This document shows positions 15,633 to 23,176 of a DNA stretch of 30,201 nucleotides, piece after piece. The position numbers and the translations under genes were made by a program. Where the stretch lies: positions 1 to 30,201 of the forward strand of contig CAZZKV010000031.1 in NCBI GenBank assembly GCA_964654665.1. The letters run 5' to 3'. The DNA comes from CALCKU01 sp964654665 (lineage in GTDB: Bacteria > Pseudomonadota > Alphaproteobacteria > Caulobacterales > Maricaulaceae). The notes under the pieces were generated by a model. That model searched no databases and was not told the origin of the DNA. It saw nothing but the letters and a program-made list of their open reading frames with translations. How positions within the stretch are numbered: position 1 is the first letter of the stretch; each line of letters begins with the position of its first letter.

Positions 15633-16093
15633 TTTCCAAATCCTTATAGCCGATTAAACTAATATATAACCTTGTGTTAAAAAGTGTGAGGACTATTCTT
15701 AGCGTAATATGATTTATCGTCTATGTGATAAAACAACACCTCTGAAGACAATTCCATATCTTAGAACACAAAATTTGCATCACTTTAAACACTCAAAACT
15801 GCGAACATCTATTAACATTAATTATAATTGACATTAAAAAAACACACGCCTTATTCAAGAAATTCTTTTTTAAGAACAATATATATAAGAATTTAGCTTA
15901 TTACTCCCTCCAATTGACCTAATATGTATAGACTTATCAGAATGCGGAATTACCCGTATAATTATAGGGCAGACAGCAGCCTCAATTTTTTCTAAAGACG
16001 CTTTCGCTCGGAACATTGTTCCAGCGTGTTTGCGTATGATGGACTCACTCGCGCCCCGAGTCCATCTACGCATTCACACATATAGGGGCTGCC
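15633..16093. other. Non-coding region upstream of mmsA
   Basis: Both flanking genes are on minus, so this 461-base stretch holds the 3' end signals of the TolB/TPR gene and the promoter of the valine operon. It is AT-rich from 15640 to about 15900. A perfect -10 hexamer TATAAT on minus (plus 15821-15826, inside the palindrome AATTATAATT) is a candidate promoter element about 190 bases before mmsA, but no good -35 partner is seen. The high-coordinate end holds two GC-richer hairpins listed separately. A 67-codon open frame (15870-16073, minus) crosses the hairpin and looks non-coding. Confidence 0.6.
16007..16072. ncRNA. Tandem strong hairpins, candidate structured RNA or 3' end element
   Basis: The larger hairpin pairs 16031-16036 with 16067-16072 (TGCGTA/TACGCA) and, after one bulged base, 16038-16046 with 16058-16066 (GATGGACTC/GAGTCCATC), 15 bp around an 11-base loop. 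Just beside it CGCT-C-GGAAC, ATT, GTTCC-AGCG (about 16007-16026) forms a second hairpin. GCAGCC near 15976 and GGCTGC near 16086 could close both into one domain. There is no T-run after either stem, so it is not a canonical intrinsic terminator, although it lies just beyond the stop of the TolB/TPR gene. Confidence 0.4.
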
Positions 16094-17770
16094 TTACGTT
16101 AAGCCATCTACAGTAATATTAGCCTTATTCAAGCCAGCGACGACTAATGATCGCAATCGCGAATTCGTATGCCAATAATCAAATGTTTGTCCAGCCGCCT
16201 TTATATAATTTGGATTTACAGCCGTGACGCGTTCCATAAAAACCTGTGCTGCCTGACTGTCCCCCACATGTCCGTAAGACGCGACAACAAGAAAATGGAA
16301 ACCAACTAAAGTCTCTGGTTTAGTGTCTTTGACACTTTCTAATACCTCGGCAAATTGCAACCTTTGAAACGCACAAATCAAACCGCCCAAATGAAACCAG
16401 AGCGGGGGCCGACCAATTAAATCCAAGGCTGTTTTTTGAAGCAATATCGCCTTTTCACATTGCCCTTGAAATGCTCTCACCACAGATAAATATGCCAGCA
16501 TATTATAATCATTGGGATTTAAAAAAATGGCACGTGCCGCCATTTTCTCAGCCTGTTTAACCTGTCCAGCATGATAAAACGCCCGAAACAATGCAGAATA
16601 GGCCAAATGATTATCCGGGTCGATAGTCACAGCCCGTCTTGCATGTTTAAGCGCTTGCTTTAATCGATTATCGCCATCATCCGGCGGAATAACCATCGTT
16701 GCCAAAAAAATATTCAACAATGACATAACGGCCCAACCCGTAGAAAATTGCGATCTCATTTTCATAGTCTCTTCGACTTGGGTCAATAAGTTTTGCGCCA
16801 CCTCAGGCTGAGGCGTTAGGCCTAAATCATAATACCGTAAAATGATCTCATATTTAGGCATTGCCCCATTAAGCACGAGATCAAACTTCCTATACACTCG
16901 ATTAACAACCCCAAAGGGCGCTGCTACGCTCGCAGCCGTATAAGACGCAATATTTTCCTGAATTTCAAAAAGGTTTTCAGGCGTGCAGTCGCGATCGAAT
17001 TGCCGTGTAAAAATATGCACACCTGTCTTAGCGTTAATTAAATTAACAGACACGCGTGCCAAATTCTTGATGCGCCGGACACTCCCTGATAATATAAACT
17101 GCACATTACAGTTCTTGGACACCGTTTTTATATCTATTCTTTTTGAAGGGTCCCCTAAATTGGTCGGCCGAGCTACAATCCGTAAATATCGAAATTGCAC
17201 CAGAGCATTAATGATTTCCGTCGTCAAACCTTCGGCAAAAAAACTGTCTCGGCTATCCAAAGATAAATTATCGAAGGTCATAACAGCGATACCTGGTCGG
17301 TCATCAACTTCGGCGTGGCATATGTTATCTTCCGGTTCTGACACGGCTGTCAAATCAGACAGTTTTTTACGCATTTCAAACACAGGGATATAGCTGCCCT
17401 TTGGAACAAGAATACGTACTGTATTATTAACACCCTGAGTAGCATAATATAAATCAAGACGGCGACGCAATTGTCCCGCCTGAACCCGGACTATTGTATC
17501 TGCTTGAGGGTCAAAGTCATCAGCCTTATCAAAAACTTCAACACCTAAAGAGTAGCCTTTCAGCCTATTTCCCCGCCCGTTCAATGTTTCAGTGACGATA
17601 TACGTTAAAAATCGTTTGAGCCGTGTTGTATCTCGGAACAAATCGCTTTCAATAATATGGGTTAACTCAATCCGAACTTGATCAGCCACACTCTGTTCAT
17701 GAAGTTGCGGTGCTTTAATAAAAATATCGTGTTGTGCGCCCACGCCCACTCCGAAGTCACAGAGGCCCAC
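16094..17770 (-). CDS. TolB-like/TPR protein with conserved N-terminal regulator-type domain
   Basis: The 558-residue protein has three parts. Residues about 30-132 form a domain recurring at the N-terminus of TolB/TPR and cyclase-like proteins in Alphaproteobacteria and Acidobacteria: RLKRFLTYIVTETLNGR, LKGYSLGVEVF, FDPQADTIVRVQAGQLRRRL, KGSYIPVF. Residues about 155-290 are a FlgO/TolB-N-like domain (GIAVMTFDNLS, FAEGLTTEIINAL, FILSGSVRR, GVHIFTRQFDR). Residues about 345-530 are TPR-type helical repeats (ALKHARRAVTIDPDN, KMAARAIFLNPND). No cyclase catalytic domain, transmembrane helix or signal peptide is seen. A signalling or regulatory scaffold is the best guess; its exact role is unknown. 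It is monocistronic, and diverges from the small lipoprotein gene. Confidence 0.8.
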   Translation of the reverse strand: MGLCDFGVGVGAQHDIFIKAPQLHEQSVADQVRIELTHIIESDLFRDTTRLKRFLTYIVTETLNGRGNRLKGYSLGVEVFDKADDFDPQADTIVRVQAGQLRRRLDLYYATQGVNNTVRILVPKGSYIPVFEMRKKLSDLTAVSEPEDNICHAEVDDRPGIAVMTFDNLSLDSRDSFFAEGLTTEIINALVQFRYLRIVARPTNLGDPSKRIDIKTVSKNCNVQFILSGSVRRIKNLARVSVNLINAKTGVHIFTRQFDRDCTPENLFEIQENIASYTAASVAAPFGVVNRVYRKFDLVLNGAMPKYEIILRYYDLGLTPQPEVAQNLLTQVEETMKMRSQFSTGWAVMSLLNIFLATMVIPPDDGDNRLKQALKHARRAVTIDPDNHLAYSALFRAFYHAGQVKQAEKMAARAIFLNPNDYNMLAYLSVVRAFQGQCEKAILLQKTALDLIGRPPLWFHLGGLICAFQRLQFAEVLESVKDTKPETLVGFHFLVVASYGHVGDSQAAQVFMERVTAVNPNYIKAAGQTFDYWHTNSRLRSLVVAGLNKANITVDGLT

Positions 17771-17968
17771 ATGCCCCTGTATAAACTATAGACCATAATA
17801 CAGATAGAATCACTTAAATAATTTTAACCGTTTCATAAATTTTTATATTTCAATACGGTTCCCTATGAAGGAATAACAACAGCGATCCTCCACAATAAAA
17901 ATCTACAGCTTTTTTAATTTGGCAAATTATAAAACACCCCATAGTCTTACAGAACAACGGAGAGCGTT
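17771..17968. promoter_or_regulatory. Divergent promoter region with spaced inverted repeat
   Basis: This AT-rich spacer separates the TolB/TPR gene (minus) and the lipoprotein gene (plus). AACCGT (17826-17831) and ACGGTT (17855-17860) form an exact inverted repeat with a 23-base gap, a possible operator for either gene. No clear -35/-10 pair was identified. Confidence 0.35.
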
Positions 17969-18427
17969 ATGCAAAAAAATTTACGGCTTTTAGTGGCAAT
18001 TACGCTAACCTTGGGGGTCAGTGCGTGCGCAACAGCACCAAATCCCGAAAAAGTCTGTACAACAGACTGGATCGAGACCCGTGCAAATAAAGCGGTTTCT
18101 CGTATAGAAGGCCGAACACATGCTTCAATGAAAAGTTTGAAATCTGCGGCAAAGAGTTGGTCCCGCGGAAAAACCCCGGGCCCGTTTCAAATGTTGGCTC
18201 TTAGCCGGTCTCTTAAAGGTCTTGAAAAAGAATTAACATCAGGCCGCGGCATTAAAGATCTGAAAATATTAGCCAATACATGTGACGATCCAAAAATTGT
18301 TTCCAAAGCTATGGGCGGTTTTTTACGTAATCAAGGTTTACCTGAAAACATCATCAATTTTGTCGAAAACATGGAACAATATAAATCATTATTGCGTCTA
18401 CCAACTGTTAGTGCAGAAAACCAATAA
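17969..18427 (+). CDS. Small predicted lipoprotein of unknown function
   Basis: The 152-residue protein begins with a basic, hydrophobic signal sequence ending in the lipobox VSAC, so it would be lipidated at Cys20 and held in the cell envelope. The mature part is basic and helical in character, with two more cysteines (the Lys-Val-Cys near residue 30 and NTCDD near 110) that could form a disulfide. I recognise no domain. GGAGAG precedes the ATG at suitable spacing. It faces uvrB tail to tail with only 6 bases between the stop codons. Confidence 0.8.
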   Translation: MQKNLRLLVAITLTLGVSACATAPNPEKVCTTDWIETRANKAVSRIEGRTHASMKSLKSAAKSWSRGKTPGPFQMLALSRSLKGLEKELTSGRGIKDLKILANTCDDPKIVSKAMGGFLRNQGLPENIINFVENMEQYKSLLRLPTVSAENQ

Positions 18428-18433
18428 ATCAAC

Positions 18434-20557
18434 CTAAGCGGTTTCAGCTTTTAAGTTGTTTAATTCATCACGTAATTTAGCGGCTTCTTCAAATTCTAGG
18501 TTTTCAGCCGCCTCAAACATACGTTTTTCGATATCTGCCATAGCTGCAATGATGTTATTGCCATATTTCGCCTGTCGCGCTTCATCCATAAGTCTACGAA
18601 CAGCTTTACCTTTTTTACTATTTTGAGGCGACGAATGGCGAAAACTTTCCCCGTCCTCTGCCGCTTCATCGCGCACCATGTCAATAACGCCGCGCGCCAC
18701 GGTTTGAGGGGTTATGCCGTGTTGTTCATTATACATCACTTGGCGTTCGCGGCGACGGTCCGTTTCTGCCATTGCCCGTTCCATCGATCCCGTAATACGA
18801 TCCGCATAAAGCACAACATGAGCCTCCGCATTACGCGCCGCCCGCCCTATTGTCTGAATGAGCGAGGTTTCAGAGCGTAAAAACCCCTCTTTATCCGCAT
18901 CTAAAATACCCACAAAAGCACATTCGGGGATATCAAGGCCTTCTCGCAAAAGGTTAATTCCAATAAGCACGTCAAAAACCCCTAAGCGTAAATCTCGAAT
19001 AATCTCGATACGTTCAAGTGTATCAATATCACTGTGCATATACCGGACCCGAATGCCCTGATCATGCATATACTCCGTTAGATCTTCCGCCATTTTCTTC
19101 GTAAGTGTTGTAACCAGCGAACGATACCCCTGATCCGCAACACGGCGCACTTCATCAATAACATCGTCAACTTGGCTAGCCCCATCTTTCGCGACAGGAC
19201 GGATTTCAACAGGCGGGTCAATCAATCCCGTTGGCCGAATAACCTGTTCAACAAAAACACCGCCCGTCCGTTCCATTTCCCAATGCGACGGCGTTGCAGA
19301 GACATGAATCGTTTGTGGGCGCATAGCATCCCATTCTTCAAATTTAAGGGGACGATTATCAATACAGCTAGGCAATCGGAACCCATGTTCTGATAAAGTT
19401 GATTTGCGGTTAAGGTCGCCCTTGCTCATGGCTCCGATTTGCGGAACAGAGACATGGCTTTCATCTGTAAAAAGAATAGCGTTTTCAGGTAAATATTCAA
19501 ATAATGTGGGCGGAGGTTCGCCTGGCGCTCGTCCCGTCAGGTACCGTGAATAATTCTCAATTCCAGTACAAAACCCCTGCGCCGCAATCATCTCCAGATC
19601 AAATTCAGTTCTTTGCGACAGACGTTGAGCTTCTAATAATTTATTGTTCCGTTCAAAACGCGATAAGGTATCTTTAAGTTCCGCTTTAATTCCTTTTAAA
19701 GCATTTTGTAGCGTTGGCCGCGGCGTTACGTAATGGGAGTTGGCGTAAATACGAACTGTTTCAAGCGTTTGCACAGATTTTCCCGTGAGCGGATCAAAAG
19801 CTGTAATACTGTCAATTTCATCCCCGAAGAAGTCAAAGCGCCACGCAGTATCATCATAATGGGCTGGGAAAACTTCAACTGTATCGCCGCGCACCCGAAA
19901 TGCACCGCGAGCAAAAGCAAGATCATTACGGCTATATTGCAACTGTACTAACTGCGCCATAAACTCACGCGGGTCTTTCTGTTCGCCCTTGGCAATATCT
20001 ACTGTCATAGCTGTATAGGTTTCAACAGAGCCAATCCCGTAAATACAGGATACAGAGGCAACAATAATGCAGTCATCACGCTCCAATATTGCCCGTGTCG
20101 CTGAATGGCGCATTCGATCAATCTGTTCATTCACGCTACTATCTTTTTCAATGAATGTATCCGTGCGCGGAACATAGGCCTCAGGTTGATAATAATCATA
20201 ATAAGAGACAAAATATTCCACAGCATTATCTGGAAAGAAACTTTTGAACTCTCCATATAATTGCGCAGCTAATGTCTTATTAGGCGCAAGAATAAGCGCA
20301 GGGCGTTGGGTTTGTTCGATAATTTTCGCCATTGTGAAAGTTTTACCAGACCCCGTCACACCTAACAAAACTTGATCACGGTCTTTATCGCTTAGCCCTT
20401 CGCATAAAGCCTTAATCGCATGGGGTTGATCACCTTTAGGTTCAAATTCTGATACAAGGCGGAAGCGTTGCCCACCTTCTGATTTCTCTGGCCTAACAGG
20501 ACGGTGCGGTGTCCACAAAGCGGGGTGTTCGCGTAATTCTGTCGAAGGTGGTGGCAT
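18434..20557 (-). CDS. uvrB: UvrABC excision-repair helicase subunit B
   Basis: UvrB receives damaged DNA from UvrA, verifies the lesion and recruits UvrC. The 707-residue product is full length with a 30-residue N-terminal extension before the conserved FEPKGDQPHAI. Walker A is GVTGSGKT (66-73), the lesion-probing beta-hairpin follows VSYYDYYQPEAYVP (118-130), Walker B is DESH in LFTDESHVSVPQ, and helicase motifs include VSATPSHWE, HSDIDTLER, INLLREGLDIPE and QTIGRAARN. The C-terminal UVR motif (IEKRMFEAAENLEFEEAAKLRDEL), which contacts UvrC, ends just before the stop. No clear ribosome binding site precedes the ATG. It is a single-gene unit. Confidence 0.97.
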   Translation of the reverse strand: MPPPSTELREHPALWTPHRPVRPEKSEGGQRFRLVSEFEPKGDQPHAIKALCEGLSDKDRDQVLLGVTGSGKTFTMAKIIEQTQRPALILAPNKTLAAQLYGEFKSFFPDNAVEYFVSYYDYYQPEAYVPRTDTFIEKDSSVNEQIDRMRHSATRAILERDDCIIVASVSCIYGIGSVETYTAMTVDIAKGEQKDPREFMAQLVQLQYSRNDLAFARGAFRVRGDTVEVFPAHYDDTAWRFDFFGDEIDSITAFDPLTGKSVQTLETVRIYANSHYVTPRPTLQNALKGIKAELKDTLSRFERNNKLLEAQRLSQRTEFDLEMIAAQGFCTGIENYSRYLTGRAPGEPPPTLFEYLPENAILFTDESHVSVPQIGAMSKGDLNRKSTLSEHGFRLPSCIDNRPLKFEEWDAMRPQTIHVSATPSHWEMERTGGVFVEQVIRPTGLIDPPVEIRPVAKDGASQVDDVIDEVRRVADQGYRSLVTTLTKKMAEDLTEYMHDQGIRVRYMHSDIDTLERIEIIRDLRLGVFDVLIGINLLREGLDIPECAFVGILDADKEGFLRSETSLIQTIGRAARNAEAHVVLYADRITGSMERAMAETDRRRERQVMYNEQHGITPQTVARGVIDMVRDEAAEDGESFRHSSPQNSKKGKAVRRLMDEARQAKYGNNIIAAMADIEKRMFEAAENLEFEEAAKLRDELNNLKAETA

Positions 20558-20745
20558 TCAATATAAATAGACGGAGGGAAGGAAATTGCAACCTTTCGCG
20601 TTTATAAAGCGTTTAAATCACGGCATGCACATTCTATAAATGCATGAAATTAGAATTAACTATTTCTTTAGCAAGAATTTTACATCTGTTTTTACTACAT
20701 TTCTAAACGCGATAGAAATTTTTTCCTTGTATCAACCCAGTAAGT

Positions 20746-20760
20746 CTCGGGAATTCCGAG
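20746..20760 (+). promoter_or_regulatory. 5' leader hairpin before the secreted Asp-rich protein
   Basis: CTCGG, 5-base loop GAATT, CCGAG forms a compact hairpin 25 bases before the ATG at 20786, followed by GTTTTGATCTTT. It may stabilise the 5' end of the mRNA or mask the adjacent GAGG (20758-20761), the only Shine-Dalgarno-like sequence nearby. Confidence 0.4.
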
Positions 20761-20785
20761 GTTTTGATCTTTGGGAAAAAAAATT

Positions 20786-21658
20786 ATGTCTTTAAAAAAA
20801 CTTGCCTTAACAGGCGGCATTGCCGCTTCTCTTATGGCCAGCACAGCCTATGCGTCTGTGATTGATCGTCCATTTTTTCAAGTCTTAGGTGTCGTTGTCG
20901 TTTGGGGCGGCACTGACTTTGATGAAAATGCAGGTACAGCCCCTGTTGTATCTGATTTTGTTTTACTTACACCAGCTTCCGGTTCAGCCGGTGCTGACCT
21001 GATCGATGGAAATGATGTATTTTCTGTTGTTACAGGTAGCTTAACACCAATTTCTGATAACGGTACAGCCGTTGACAGTACTGCTGTCTTTGACCCTGTA
21101 ACGGGCGAAACAACTGGTGGTGTATTTACTGACAATGGAACCGCTGGTGTTCTGGATGCTGATGACACACTGACGGCTTTCGGTATCGATGCAAATACAG
21201 ACGTTTCTGGCGGCCTTGTTGGTTCACATAACAGCTCTTTCTATGTTGCCTCTAACGCGGCGTTCGACATCTTTGCACAAACAACAAATGTTGTTGCAAC
21301 AGGCGATTTCTTAACGGATGGTCTGGATGAAGAAAACATCAGCTTCGGCATGTCTGTAACGCCATCTGGCGACGACGGATTGGCCTTCGGCGCGAACGCT
21401 CAAGATCCATCAACAGGCGGAACCGGTGTTGTAACAACAGTTGATTCACTTGACGATATTACAACACAAGGCAAAGTTTTTGACGGCGGACGTCGTACGG
21501 CTGCCTCTGTTGGCAATCTCGCTGCTCAATCTGTTCGCTTCGATAGTGTTTATTCACTCGACAGTGATACAGATACAGCCGGTGTCCAAGGTTATGATCT
21601 GTCATTGGGTGTCGGAACTTTGCAAGCTGATGTAACTTACACAGTCTTCGTTCCGTAA
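20786..21658 (+). CDS. Secreted Asp-rich protein of unknown function
   Basis: The 290-residue product starts with a textbook Sec signal peptide (MSLKKLALTGG..., cleavage after AYA). The mature part has no cysteine, a single lysine and about one Asp in eight residues, with many Gly, Thr, Val and Ser. Patterns such as FDPVTGE, DADDTL, NTDVSGG and DSDTDTAG look like beta-rich extracellular or calcium-binding surface proteins, but I recognise no named domain. The ATG has no good ribosome binding site. A TTG at 20771, 9 bases after GAGG, is in frame and would add MGKKI, so the start is uncertain. It is isolated between its own leader hairpin and a strong terminator, as expected for a well-expressed single gene; a matrix or surface-layer role is speculation. 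Confidence 0.85.
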   Translation: MSLKKLALTGGIAASLMASTAYASVIDRPFFQVLGVVVVWGGTDFDENAGTAPVVSDFVLLTPASGSAGADLIDGNDVFSVVTGSLTPISDNGTAVDSTAVFDPVTGETTGGVFTDNGTAGVLDADDTLTAFGIDANTDVSGGLVGSHNSSFYVASNAAFDIFAQTTNVVATGDFLTDGLDEENISFGMSVTPSGDDGLAFGANAQDPSTGGTGVVTTVDSLDDITTQGKVFDGGRRTAASVGNLAAQSVRFDSVYSLDSDTDTAGVQGYDLSLGVGTLQADVTYTVFVP

Positions 21659-21702
21659 GGAATACACTTATACAATAATAAGTTCACGCAAAAAACTTCA
21701 CA

Positions 21703-21728
21703 GGCCGCTCTCCAGGGCGGCCTTTTTT
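21703..21728 (+). terminator. Rho-independent terminator after the secreted-protein gene
   Basis: GGCCGC (21703-21708) pairs with GCGGCC (21717-21722) around an 8-base loop and is followed by six T residues. It lies 45 bases after the stop codon and 12 bases before the end of crtB on the opposite strand. Read on minus, an A-rich flank precedes the stem and a T6 run comes about 8 bases after it, so it may also slow transcription from the crt operon. Confidence 0.9.
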
Positions 21729-21739
21729 ATGACAAACGC

Positions 21740-22663
21740 TTAGGGCCTGTCATAAAATCCATCGCGAGAGGTTACCAATACTGACTGTCGGCGCATAGTG
21801 GGGCCAATCGCGCCAAGCGCTAAAGCCATTTTACGGCCCTTACTCGCACTCACCCTTCCGCTCCAAACCTCTGGTCCGGCGGCTCTGAGTGTTTCGCCAA
21901 TTTCGCGGTAAACGGAAAGCGCTGCACTAATGGCCCAAGCACACCTAAATGGCAGTTCTTTAATACCAGCTTTAGCACTGTCATAATACTGATCTGCAAT
22001 ATCCAACTGAGCGCATGCAGCTCTATGAGCGGCCGGCCAATTTTCAGACTGCCCGAGCGCCTTGGCCTCAACAGGCGCGCCATGTTGCTTTAGTAAATCT
22101 TTCGGAATGAAGACGCGGCCCGCCCGCGCATCATCAACCACATCTCGCGCAATATTTGTTAATTGGAATGCCAACCCCAAATCAGACGCTCGGTTAAGCG
22201 TAGCTGCATCACGCACACCCATAATATGTGCCATCATCACACCGACCACACCTGCGACATGATAACTATAGTCCAGAATATCATCCACTGTATTATAAAT
22301 CCGGTCAGAAACATCCATCTCAAACCCTTTAAGCAGGTCATAAGGATGCCTATGATCTATATCATGCGTTTGCACAACACGGGCAAGACCGGCAAAAACA
22401 AGGTTATCTGTGGCGTTCCCCGCAAGAGCATTTGCGGTATCGCGGCGCAGTATTTCAAGCCTGTCCCCTTGCCCGGTTTTATAATCGGCAATTTGGCCAT
22501 GACCCATTTCCTGCCCATCAATGATATCATCACAATAACGGCACCATGCATAGAGCATAGAGGCGTCGCCGCGTAATTGCGGCGGCAAAACGCGCGACGC
22601 CAGAGCAAAAGATTTTGATCCTTTTTTTATACTGGCATGGCCATAAGCAGTGATAGCGTCCAT
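21740..22663 (-). CDS. crtB: Phytoene synthase
   Basis: CrtB condenses two geranylgeranyl diphosphates to phytoene, the first committed carotenoid step. The 307-residue protein is of normal length and has the two Asp-rich magnesium motifs: DDIID at 45-49 in YAWCRYCDDIIDG and the second in FQLTNIARDVVDDARAGRVFIP. GVVGVMMAHIMG between them is typical of squalene/phytoene synthases. Squalene synthase is the alternative, made unlikely by crtI and crtY in the same operon. It is the last gene, 3 bases after the DUF1993 stop. Confidence 0.94.
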   Translation of the reverse strand: MDAITAYGHASIKKGSKSFALASRVLPPQLRGDASMLYAWCRYCDDIIDGQEMGHGQIADYKTGQGDRLEILRRDTANALAGNATDNLVFAGLARVVQTHDIDHRHPYDLLKGFEMDVSDRIYNTVDDILDYSYHVAGVVGVMMAHIMGVRDAATLNRASDLGLAFQLTNIARDVVDDARAGRVFIPKDLLKQHGAPVEAKALGQSENWPAAHRAACAQLDIADQYYDSAKAGIKELPFRCAWAISAALSVYREIGETLRAAGPEVWSGRVSASKGRKMALALGAIGPTMRRQSVLVTSRDGFYDRP

Positions 22664-22666
22664 GAA

Positions 22667-23176
22667 TTATTTTCGACCGCCAAAAAAGTCTAACTTCCCA
22701 AGCGGTACCCCGTTATGGCGCAAAATATTATAGGCCGTCGTATAATGGAAATAAATATTGGGAAGAATAAATCCGGAAAGATAGCGACTACCCGTAAAAT
22801 CCACATCTCCCGAACCAAGTTTAACGGTAAATTTATAGTTCTCTTGGCCATCCAAAGCACTACGGTCAACCTTGGCAATATCAGCCTTGGCTTTTGCAAT
22901 CAGGTCATACATATCCTGAAATGTTTCTTCCGTTTCTTCATAAACGGGCGGTGTTTGCCCTGATATACGGTAAGGGGCCGTTTTCGCAAGGGACGCAACA
23001 TTTTGCACTTGTTTGACCAACGGATACATATCCGGTGCCAAACGGGCATTCATAAATATCTGCGGGTCAATTTTACGATCTTTTGCATTGGTTTCCGATT
23101 TGCGCAACACATGTTCCAGATTATCTAAAATCTCCAATAAAGCGCTGACGGCATTATAAAGTGATAATTTTGGCAT
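22667..23176 (-). CDS. DUF1993 family protein in the carotenoid operon
   Basis: The 169-residue protein matches my memory of DUF1993 (DinB/YfiT-like four-helix fold): an N-terminal SLYNAVSALLEILDNLEHVL, then KIDPQIFMNARLAPDMYPLVKQVQ, ETEETFQDMYDLI, DVDFTGSRYLSGFILPNIYFHYTTAYNILRHNGVPLGKLDF. No signal peptide or membrane helix is seen. The biochemical function of the family is unknown. Its start shares one base with the crtI stop (TAATG) and crtB follows after 3 bases, so it is co-translated with the desaturase and synthase. A link to carotenoid synthesis is inferred from this position only. Confidence 0.85.
   Translation of the reverse strand: MPKLSLYNAVSALLEILDNLEHVLRKSETNAKDRKIDPQIFMNARLAPDMYPLVKQVQNVASLAKTAPYRISGQTPPVYEETEETFQDMYDLIAKAKADIAKVDRSALDGQENYKFTVKLGSGDVDFTGSRYLSGFILPNIYFHYTTAYNILRHNGVPLGKLDFFGGRK

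Noticed and set aside
16007..16072. Integron attC site or intrinsic terminator
   Set aside because: The core-site heptamers of attC are not placed correctly at the stem ends, no integrase is nearby, and no T-run follows the stem.
15870..16073. A 67-codon minus-strand frame upstream of mmsA
   Set aside because: It starts inside a strong hairpin, has no ribosome binding site and an unremarkable composition; the region is better read as non-coding.
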